From Orthonyx spaldingii (taxonomy: Eukaryota; Chordata; Aves; Passeriformes; Orthonychidae): a DNA stretch of 64,000 bases. Below are positions 40,018 through 48,912 of the stretch, in pieces (the stretch's first letter is position 1; each line of letters opens with the position of its first letter). Both the position numbers and the translations under genes were made by a program. The stretch lies in the NCBI GenBank assembly GCA_013397795.1, contig VZTJ01001778.1:62001-126000 (forward strand), in the 5' to 3' direction. The notes under the pieces were generated by a model. That model was not told the DNA's origin and did no database searches. It was given only the letters and a program-made list of their open reading frames with translations.

Positions 40018-42219
40018 AATTTGTTGGCCTTCTACAATTAATAAAGCTTTTTCTTGAGGTTAGACACCTGAAACACTACAAAAATAGTCCCTTCCTTCTT
40101 GGCGTTTCTGAGGTCTGCCACAGCCAGAGCTTTGACAGGAAGGATTCACCTTTTGGATGCCTCAACATCTCACTTGACCAGTGTCCAGCACATCAGGCAA
40201 GAGAGAGAAAAACCCTTTCCCATCAGGTTAAGTAGCAGACTCTTCAGTGGAGTTTTACAAACTTTTCTTGGAATATAGTGGATGGAATCCACTCCGAGAT
40301 CATTCAATACCTTACCTGACTAGTTCTTGTTACTACGAAGTAACAGTGTCTCTGATGACATCCTGCAAGTCAAGGGTTAAGGGCTTAAATTACTTTATTC
40401 CAGTGTAAATCTTTTACCTTTATATTTAGAATAAGATCTAACAATCCAGTGTTCTGTTCTGACTTGTCTTTACATTACAGCTAGCACTTCTTTGGGTAAG
40501 GAAGAGAGTTCAGGCTGCCAAGGGCTGCAGAACATCATTTCAATAGAAGAACAACCAATGAACACAATTAAGTTGAACATTGTTGAAAGAGCTCCGAGCC
40601 TCTTTCTATATTATTAAAAAGAAAAACAGAAAGGGCAGGGGACAGGCATGGGAACAAAAATGGACACATATGAAGGCCAAAAGCATTCACTTTAGAATAT
40701 ACAGCTAAAATACCCTATTGCCATCTATAAATGATGCTAACCACAGGGTGGGGGATAGGGAATTCAGTTAAAAAACATATGGTAGGAAGGTATCATCAAG
40801 ATTTATAACACAAGTTAAATTAGGAAATTTAGTAATTCTTTTGTCAATGCTCTTCTGTCAAAGGTTGCATAATCAGTCCTTATATGGAAATTCCATTCAA
40901 CAATACTGTCAGATTATTCACTAAACACAAGCTCTATCCTTGAGGAACAAAAGTAGCAAAGGTTCTATAATTGACTGAAGTCTCCCACTTTACTTTCATT
41001 TTCATTTCAATACACAGTGCGGAAAAGTTATACATTCCTCAAATGCCTTGACATAATGACTATAACAGCAAGTCCTGAAGGTAGTGCAGTATTACTAAAA
41101 TTGTAAATGGTTTTTTTTTTCTCCACTTGAATGTGAAAACATTTGCAAGTTTTACTTATCCCTCTGTTTTTTAAGTTACTGAAGTTGGGGATAATGAATG
41201 ATGAAGGAGAAAAGACAAAATGCTTAGGGCTGTTCCAGGAAACTGTTCTGGACATTGGTTCATTTGTGTTTGAGCTATAACAAATAATTCACTAGAATCC
41301 TTTTGTTAAAGTTGCATTTCTTACACTAAATAGCAACAATACATTTCCTTGAACTTATATATCTATATGCTAAATACTGTTTACTGCAAACTCTGTTGTG
41401 TTGCATTATGTTCACTAGAACCTGGGAATCCAACCCTGTTTTAGTGCAAATTAAAGGACCTAACAAGCCCAGAAATGACAAAATGTTTTTAGAGCTGAGT
41501 GAACAAAGATGGCATTCATGTTTAGCATTAAAAAAAGGCCACAATGTTGGGCATCTGAGCTAGAAAATGTCACAGCTTTCTGTGACACATTTCAGCCTTA
41601 ACAAAGCTGTTCTAACACAGCAGTTTCGTGTTCTCAGCTCCACAAGAGTGGTGCACTGATAATTGCTCACTTTTCTTTATGAATATTACATATTACCAGT
41701 GATAGTGCCTAAACAAACTGTGACAATAAAACCACAACTTGAAAGCAGTCAAGCTCCCTGGCATGGCGGGAACATCAATCCTCTTAAAATTTCAGGAAAA
41801 TGAAATTTTCAACAGCATATTAAAAAAAAAAAAAGTCAAATCAGCAAATTTTCAATAATTTTCCATTTGATAACAAAAGGTTCACACCTGGAAAGGCCTG
41901 CTGCTTCCACAGCTATTTCTCACATTACATAAGTTTTCTTTTAACCAGAAGGATATTTTCAGCAGGCCCTAAGGCCCTTTAGTGCATCAAGTAAAGCCCT
42001 TAATGCAAGTATTATCATCAGTTTAGTAAATGAATTGCCAGTAGAATTTAAAACAGAATTAAAACCTACATCTTTACTTGCCTGTGTAGCTTCCAAATGT
42101 CTACAGTTCTTGTTTCAGACACAAAAGAAATACTTATAGATTACTCTAGTTACCTAAATCACTGATTATATAATAGACAGCACATAAAAGTACTCTTTGT
42201 ATAAATCAAGATTTTATGG

Positions 42220-42225
42220 TTTATT
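42220..42225 (-). promoter_or_regulatory. Candidate poly(A) signal AATAAA (distal)
   Basis: On the minus strand AATAAA is preceded by a TGTA motif within a run of A (TTGTAAAAAACTGC) and followed about 30-40 bases later by T/G-rich sequence (TTTTATGTGCTGTCT). This is the usual order of an upstream UGUA element, hexamer and downstream GU-rich element. Cleavage is expected near 42200. Confidence 0.6.
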
Positions 42226-42631
42226 GCAGTTTTTTACAATTTTTGTGGGGATTTTTTTGGTATAGCTTGACCTGAAATCATTATGACATATCTACATTGT
42301 TTTTTCAAGATTCTTTTATCACACAGTGATCAGTTCTCTACATTCATTTTCTGTAGATCTCTTCATTCCAGTTTTCCAGAGTTCATGAGTACTGACATTA
42401 CTGAGGAAGTACAAGTTCAAACACACCTATAAAAACAAGACAAACTAGACAGAATATTGCAGATAAGGCTACCTTTTTTTTTCTTTTTATATACATTTGT
42501 TTCAACCAGGCACAGAGAACTTTGGAACACAATATTGAAAGCCATCTGTGATAATCTTTGCAGTTTAGGTGTTTGCAAATTCCCCAGCCAAGCACTTGCC
42601 CCTATAGCTTTAACAATGTATACACAGATCT

Positions 42632-42637
42632 TTTATT
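42632..42637 (-). promoter_or_regulatory. Candidate poly(A) signal AATAAA (proximal)
   Basis: Exact AATAAA on the minus strand about 800 bases after the IBTK stop codon, reading GAAATAAAAGATC. The downstream sequence (CTGTGTATACATTG) contains T/G bases. It would give a shorter 3' UTR if used; alternative polyadenylation is possible but not shown. Confidence 0.4.
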
Positions 42638-43442
42638 TCCTCAGCACTTCAAGTGAATCGTCCTTCAAACAAAGTGGTTCTAAAACCGTACCATATTTAC
42701 CAGAGTAAGACTAGAGAAGGGCTAATTAAGTGGCACCATGTTCTCTTGAGCTGTGTGCTTTACTTCAAGCCAGAGCTGGCTGCTCCAAGGCCGGGCTCAC
42801 TCACAGCAGTGACAAACATGCAGAGCTGAGCCAAGCACAGATGATGGCCGTGCACGGGGGCACAGCCTGGGGCACCACAGGCAAATGTGCTGGCCACAGC
42901 AACCAGAGAACAAGGACTTGCACAAGTAACTTAAGAAAAACTGCTTTGTCAAACTGTACTTTTATATGAAGTTCAAGCACAAACTTTTTCCCAGTATTCC
43001 CAATTGGCATGAAAGGTCTGAAGGACACACCACCCCCCAAACTTTAAAGGTGTTTAATTCTGCACATTCAATTCTACATTAAATCACAAAATGAACACTC
43101 ATTTTTCACCTGTAAATTTAACAAAAAACCTTTACAACTTAAGATTAGCAAATACATTCCCAATCTACAGCATCATTTAACATTACTAATAATATGTGTC
43201 ATTAAAGAAATTCTTTCAAAGCATACATACAATAGATACTGTGGGTAAAGGACACAGTGAACACATTATTTCATTCTCTCTAATAAATACCTAGTAATTA
43301 TGGGCAGTGTTTTAATGCTGATGTTAAAAATTACATGATTCTTATTGTTCCAGTCCTGTTTTACTAGTAAAAAGAATTACAATTTCAAAAGTGCACATAC
43401 AACTGTGAAAACTGTGGAAGGGAGGACTGTGAAAAGTAAGAA

Positions 43443-43568
43443 TTAGTGCTTGTTCCACATAGGTGCTGCTATAGGTCCCTGTGGAGCCCTTTCAACGGTC
43501 ACAAATTCATCAGGGTTGTCAAAAGCTTCATAGTGGACTAGTAAGTCTTGAATAGCACACTCCTCAAT
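43443..43568 (-). CDS. IBTK: IBTK last coding exon with stop codon (126 bp)
   Basis: The acceptor is a pyrimidine tract ending CCTTCCAG above 43568. Forty-one codons and TAA (43443-43445) encode IEECAIQDLLVHYEAFDNPD, then EFVTVERAPQGPIAAPMWNK and a final His. The match to human IBTK is strong over its full length. The human protein, as I recall it, has two more residues (Gly-Cys) after NKH; here the stop follows His directly. An ATG upstream at 43661 lies in intron and is not used. Confidence 0.97.
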   Translation of the reverse strand: MEECAIQDLLVHYEAFDNPDEFVTVERAPQGPIAAPMWNKH

Positions 43569-45934
43569 CTGGAAGGAAAAAAAGAGCACGTATGTCAGTG
43601 TCAGGTCTGCATTTACACCATGGGCATGGTTATGAACTGGCTCGACTGGTCCTGAATGCATCAGACCTCCTAATCAGGAAGGAGGAGTAGATGCTGCATT
43701 CTTCAGACAACTTGAAGAAACCTCATGTTTTCAGGCCCTGCTCCTCATGGGAAACTTGAGCGACCCTGATATCTGCTGGAAAGGCAAGACAGCAGGACAC
43801 AAGCACTGTAGGACGTCTCCCCATAGACGAAAAATACTTAGCACAGATGATCAAGGAGCTGATCAAGGGAGACATTCTGATGGATCTCATTAAAAAAAGG
43901 GCTGGCAGAGATGAGAAGGCTGAGGACAGCCTTGGCTGCAATGACAATGAGATGCTGGAGTTCACGATCCTCAAAGCTGGGAACAAGAAAAATAGCAAAC
44001 AACTTGGGACTTCAGAAGAGAAGACTATGATGGCATCTTTTGGAAAAATTCAAAGAATTTGGCCCCAGAAAGGGAAAAGTCCAGGACAGCTGGTTGATTT
44101 TAAGAATCGCCTCCGCCAAGCTCAAGAACAGACCATGCCAATGATAGCAGGAGGACTGCACAGACAAAAAGAACTCCTGGCAAAACTCAAACAAAAAGGA
44201 AGCATACAAGACATGGAAGCAGAGAAGGGTGACACAGACAGGAAACAGAGACACTATGTGACCACACAGGAACAGAATTAAGAAAGTCAAAGCCCATCTG
44301 TGGTGGAATCTGACAAGGAACATTAAGGGCAACAAAATAAGCTTTTACAGCAGCAAAAAAAGACAACATGGATCCACTGCTGAATGAAAAAGACATGGAA
44401 AAGGCTGGGGACCTTCATCTTCGTCTTTATTGGTAAGATCGGTCTCCAGCAATGCCAGGTCCCAGAGATCCAAGTTGGCCAAAATGACTGCAAGCCCACT
44501 CTCAAAAAATCTTTGAAAAATTGCTGCAATAAGGGTTCATTCCTGAGGACTGGAAGGAATCAAATATCATTCCTACCTTCAAGAAGGCAAGAGGATCTGA
44601 GTGACTACTAGGTGATCCTTGAGGAAGTGGTACAGCTTAAGTATTGACTAAGAGTTTAAGAGGACAAGCTTAAGAACAGACCTCATAAATGCAATGTGAG
44701 GCAGACTGAAAACTGGCTGAACTGGTGATCTCAAAGGGTTGTGACCAGTGGAACAAAGTCCAGCTAGAGGCTAGTCACTAGCACCAACACTGAGACACAG
44801 ACTAGGGCCAGTATTAACATCTTCATCAGTTACCCACAGGAAGAGACACAGTGGACCCTCAGCAAGGTCACAAGCAGTAGAGAACTGGAGGGAGTGGCTG
44901 CTATAAAAGATGGTTGTGCTGCCACTCAGAGAGACTCAGACAATGCTGGAATAATGGGCTACAAGGAATCTCATGAAGTTCAAGAAAGGGAAATACAAAA
45001 TCCAGTTCCTGGGAAGAATAACCCCAGACACCAGTACACACTGGGAGTTGACAAGCTGCAAACCAGCCTAGTATAAAAGGAGCTAGGGTCCTGGAGGACA
45101 ATTCAGCCTTTTAGCCAGCAATGTGTTCATATGGCAAAGAAGGGTGACAGCTTCCTGTGCTCTATGAGGGACAGCAATGCCAGCAAAATGAGATAGATGA
45201 CACTGCCCCTCTCCTCAGCACTGGTGAGACACATTTGAAGTGCTGGGTCCACTTCTTGACCTCCCAGTACAAGAGAAACATGGATATAATGAACAGTCCA
45301 GTGACATGGCATAAAAATGATTAAGAACCCAGCACATCTGACACTGAGGAGATGCCGAGCACACTGCACTTGTTTAGCATGGAGAAAAGAAGGCTTAGGG
45401 AGATTTATCAAAGTGTAGAAATACCTGATAGGAGACAATAAAGACAACTGATCCACGCTTTTCTCAGTGGTACCCAATGACAGAAGAAACAGCAGTGGGC
45501 ACAGATTGAAAAACAGAAAATTGCATTTAAAAATCTTTTTTTGCTGTGAGTGGTCCCTGGAACAGGTTTCCTAGAGACGCCATTAGTCTCCATGCTTGCA
45601 GGTAATCAAAAGCTGCATGGACATGGCTTTGAGAAACCTGCTCTAAACTGACCCTGCTCTGAGCAGGTGTTTAGATTAGACAGTTTCCAGAGGTTCCTTC
45701 CAAACTCACATTCTCTTATGCTGCAAATACATTTATCATGGACTCAGTAGCCATTCTGACTTTAACAGAGGCCTACCTTATCAAACAGCAGTGTGACATT
45801 ATCATTAAATGATATTTAATATCCTTATGTAAATGACATATACTAATAAACAATTAATACTAATAACTGGTCTCTGAAAGAGCCATTGGGAACTCCTTGT
45901 GTTACTTAAGAGCAGGAGTAACTTAGCATTTTAC
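43569..45934 (-). other. IBTK: IBTK last intron
   Basis: 2366 bp, phase 0, GT-AG. Almost filled by the antisense CR1 at 43655-45722; only about 87 bp separate the CR1 5' end from the final exon and about 210 bp separate its 3' end from the penultimate exon. Confidence 0.93.
43655..45722 (+). mobile_element. Degenerate CR1 LINE with ORF2 remnants, in the last IBTK intron
   Basis: Plus strand, antisense to IBTK. The start reads, in broken frame, like the endonuclease part of CR1 ORF2: RPPNQEGGVDAAFFRQLEE and then LLLMGNLSDPDICW, where intact CR1 has MGDFN; the key Asp is changed. After a frameshift near 43.82 kb, codons at 43847-44281 continue with DILMDLIKKRAG, SLGCNDNEM and LLAKLKQK, resembling the endonuclease-to-RT linker. 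Later DNA resembles the RT region (AATPRLRQ-type 'GCTGCCACTCAGAGAGAC' at about 44915) and ends at a CR1-like 3' terminus near 45722 (GAGGTTCCTTCCAAACTC). It is 5'-truncated and inactive, with many frameshifts and probably internal deletions. Confidence 0.85.
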
Positions 45935-46067
45935 CTGGATCAATGCCAAAGGTTTTTCTCTGCTCCTAATAAGAGCAGCTTCTTGCTGGAGCTCTTCCTC
46001 TACAATAGCTGAAAACATGACAGGTGCTATCACAGAAGAGCTGGCTGGTGATGCTGCTGACCAAGGA
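45935..46067 (-). CDS. IBTK: IBTK penultimate exon (133 bp)
   Basis: The acceptor is TTTTTTTGCAG above 46067; the donor is ATCCAG|GTAAAA at 45935/45934. One base completes Asn; 44 codons follow, starting PWSAASPASSSVIAPVMFSA and ending IVEEELQQEAALIRSREKPL then ALIQ. The second half is a charged, probably helical segment that is almost identical in human IBTK. The exon ends in phase 0. Confidence 0.97.
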
Positions 46068-46162
46068 CTGCAAAAAAACCGCAAATGACATTATGAGGAA
46101 CATCAAGACCAGCATAACACGCCGTAAAAATGTTCCAGAATCTAAGTCGCTGCCAAACTTAC

Positions 46163-46231
46163 TTATGATTCTCCAGCTGTGAAGAATCCAGAACATGGTC
46201 TTCCAGACCTGGGTTACTTCTAGTGGTGCAC
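46163..46231 (-). CDS. IBTK: IBTK exon, 3rd from the end (69 bp)
   Basis: The acceptor CCTCTTTCCAG lies above 46231; the donor is CATAA|GTAAGT at 46163/46162. One base completes Arg; 22 codons follow (CTTRSNPGLEDHVLDSSQLE, then NH) and two bases of Asn. It corresponds to the human stretch beginning RCSTHGTPGPEGNH, with only loose similarity. The strongest support is that splicing at these sites restores the next exon to N-PWS, matching human N-PWL. The intron that follows is only 95 bp. Confidence 0.9.
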
Positions 46232-47449
46232 CTGGAAAGAGGCAGGAAAGGAAAGTAAAAGTCACTGGCAGAGCATTCTCCTACATCATATTGTGAAATA
46301 CAAACTTACAACAGGCAATTAAAACAAATGTATAGGGTTTTTCCAGAGGAAGGGCATTTGTTTTTAAGTGTGATACTGTGACTGAAAATGACACCGATTC
46401 TCATTTCTAACTACCAGACCCTAACGGAATTTCATTTTGTGCATTAATTCTGGCATTTCCTAACATTCGAGCATTTGGAAAAAAGTTTCATTTTTGGTTG
46501 TTTACTGAAAAAAAAAAAAAAAGAAAGCTTTTTTGCTTTTTACATGTAAATTAGTCAATTGAGTTATGCACCAACAGCACTATCTATAAAAGTTTGCAAT
46601 TAATATGAAAGAACAAAAAATTGAAGACAAAAAGATAAAGATTCAAGAGAATTTGAATGCAGTACAGTTGGATTTTGTTAAGTGTTTCATGCAGAAATTA
46701 TGGACTTTCAGTACATATCCTGTAACCACCTCCCACATTCACAAGAATAGCATAAAACTAGAATGAACAGAATAGAAAAAAAAATCTTGAAATATTTATA
46801 GAGTTCCTGACAGGAAGATATTTTATTAAGTTGCAAAATGTTAACCTCTCAACAAAAAGAAGCCATGTTTGTTATACTGCATTTCTTAAGAAACAAGTAT
46901 ATTTGTCAGAAAAATCCTACATCAGTAGGAAGAGAGGGCCCTATTCTCATGATTTAATACCTATCTTTGACAGGACAGTTTTGCAATTTCCAGAACCCTA
47001 GAAAAGTGTCACAGCATACTGTGACATGCTGGCAAACATTTTTTGAGTTATTCTATGGCACTCCGAACAACTCTAAGTGCGTTGTTGTTTGAATAAATCA
47101 CTCTCAATTTGCTTTAAGATTTTGGTAATCCTTTGTAAGTGACCACAAGCTCTTGGATAAAACAGAAAAAAATCTATAGAAAGTTAAGAGAATTCCAGTA
47201 ACTACCAAGTTCCCTGTCTGAAATATTTCCCCAGAACACAATTCCAAGGACAACAAAAAACATGAATTTCTCCCACTAAGTGGTAAGGGCAAGATCTCAA
47301 AAAATCTGAAATCCAACATCCATCATCAACAATGGACTTAAATTAACCGTGTGGAGCTTTTTGTCACAAAACATCATTTTTCCTACAAAAGAAACAATGC
47401 ACATTGCCAGGTCATGCATCCTTGTACTCAGTCTGAAAAATATGGACTG

Positions 47450-48390
47450 AGTAAATGGACTACAAGATGGGTGGAAAGTGGTCTGGAAATGGATTAGCTG
47501 TACAAAGTCCAACTGGAAACCGAGTACTAGTGGGGGTCCTCAGAGACTGATACTGGAACCAATCCTGTTAAGCATCTTTGGTAGAACAGAACAGAACAGA
47601 CCCTCAGCAGGTCCCAGCTGGATGCGGAGAGGTTGGAGATGGTGCACACTCTGGATGCCAGGCTGCCTTTCAGAAGCCCTCAGGAGGCTGGAGCAATGGG
47701 CAACTGAGAACCAATGAATTACACAGGCAAGTGCAAAGTCCTATATTTGGAAGAGAACAGTCCCATGAGGCAGTACAGGCTGGGACTGACTGGCTAGAAA
47801 GCAGCTCTGCAGAGAGAAAGCAGAACCTGCAGAGTCCTGGCTGCCAACAAGTGGAAGATGTTACCAGCAGTGCCTTTGCAGCAGAGACAGCCAACTGCAT
47901 GCTGGGCTGTGCTAGCAACACTGCAGCAAGGCAGGCAGAGAAAGTGATTCTTCCCCTTTATGATGTATTTCTTCATCTCATCTACATAGAGAATATCATT
48001 CTCAATTTTGGGCTCCTCAATACAAGAAGGATGCTGCCAGGTTGGAATGAGTCCAGGGTTAGGAAGAATGTGTTTTGTTAATCCTAAAGGGAGATCTCAT
48101 TGTTGTCTTCAATTACCTAACTGCAGGATAGAGAAACGATGAAGCAAGAATCTTCTTAGAGGTGCACAATGACAGAATAGAGGCAACACACAAGAGGCAA
48201 AATAGTAAATCTCAGATAGATAAAAGGAAAAATAAAATTCCCATATGGAGATGATTATCCACTGAAACATGTCACCCAAAAAGTTCAGGGTATCTTTACA
48301 CGTGGAAGCAGTCACAACTCAACTAGACCAGGTCCTGAGTAACATGATCTAGTTTGACTTACTTTTGAGTGGGAAGTTAAACTACAGAAT
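47450..48390 (+). mobile_element. CR1 LINE fragment (RT C-terminal part and 3' region)
   Basis: Plus strand, in the large IBTK intron between 46231 and 52738. It begins near GGTGGAAAGTGGTCTGGAAA, continues with the CR1 segment TCCAACTGGAAACCGAGTAC and GGGGGTCCTCAGAGACTG, and later includes GGAAGAGAACAGTCCCATGA, GAAAGCAGCTCTGCAGAGAG and CATGCTGGGCTGTG, all in CR1 ORF2 order. The 3' part (about 48290-48390) is the degenerate tail around 'CTAGTTTGACTTACTTTTGA'. There is an internal deletion after about 47580. Non-functional. Confidence 0.85.
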
Positions 48391-48424
48391 CAAAATTATT
48401 CTGTGATTTCAAAGCAGGACACTA

Positions 48425-48912
48425 CTTTTTAGCTGCATCCAGCTCTGGGGTCCTCAGCATAAAAAAGACATGGACCTTGGAGCAAGTCCAGGGGAGGCCA
48501 CCAAGATGATTAGAGGTATGCGGCACCTCTCCAGGGAAGAGTTGGATTTGTTCAGCCTGGAAAAGAGAAGGCTTCAGGGTGACTTAATTGTTGCCTTCCA
48601 ATACATGAAGGAAGCCTGCAAGAAAGGTGGAGAAGGACTTTATGCAAGCACATGTAAAGACAGGACAAGGTTTCAAACAAAGAGAGCAGATTTAGATTAG
48701 GTATTAGGAGGAACATCCTCACTTTGAAGGTGATGAGGCACTGGCACAGGTTGCCCAGAGAAGCTGTGGATGCCCCATCCCTGCAAGTGTTCAAGGCCAG
48801 GCTGGATGGGGCTCTGAGCAACCTGGTCTAGCGGGGGGTGTTCCTGTTCCTGGTAGGGGGGTTGGAATGAGATGATCTTTAAGGTCCCTTCCAACCCAAA
48901 CCATTCCATGAT
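48425..48912 (+). mobile_element. CR1 LINE 3' end, well preserved
   Basis: A textbook CR1 terminus: CAGCTCTGGGGTCCTCAGCA, AGGCCACCAAGATGATTAGA, CACCTCTCCAGGGAAGAG, CAGGTTGCCCAGAGAAGCTG, GTTCAAGGCCAGGCTGGATG, GATGATCTTTAAGGTCCCTT and then CCAACCCAAACCATTCCATG. It follows the older CR1 copy directly in the same orientation and is less diverged, so it is probably the younger insertion. Confidence 0.96.

Larger units (their letters stand above)
35381..42199. other. Intergenic sequence 3' of IBTK
   Basis: No supported gene. It contains a GC-richer block at about 37670-38080, the purine tract at 39479-39652 and a (TG)n run at 40004-40017. ORFs are at most 114 codons and lack recognisable domains. 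Confidence 0.55.
42200..43442 (-). other. IBTK: Probable 3' UTR of IBTK
   Basis: Sequence from the stop codon to the proposed cleavage site. It is mostly AT-rich with no recognisable interspersed repeat, in contrast to the CR1-bearing introns. One GC-richer block sits at about 42735-42920. A length of about 1.2 kb is reasonable for IBTK. The end is set by the poly(A) signal at 42220-42225; a shorter form using an earlier signal is possible. Confidence 0.65.

Noticed and set aside
43847..44281. 144-codon plus-strand ORF, the second longest in the window
   Set aside because: It is a piece of degenerate CR1 ORF2, in a different frame from its upstream part, and antisense in an IBTK intron; not a separate gene.
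45966..46265. 99-codon minus-strand ORF over two IBTK exons
   Set aside because: It is in another frame from IBTK and runs through the 95-bp intron; the spliced IBTK frame explains the locus.
47578..48081. 167-codon plus-strand ORF, the longest in the window
   Set aside because: It lies on the CR1 copy at 47450-48390 and is not in a single ORF2 frame throughout; retroelement relic.
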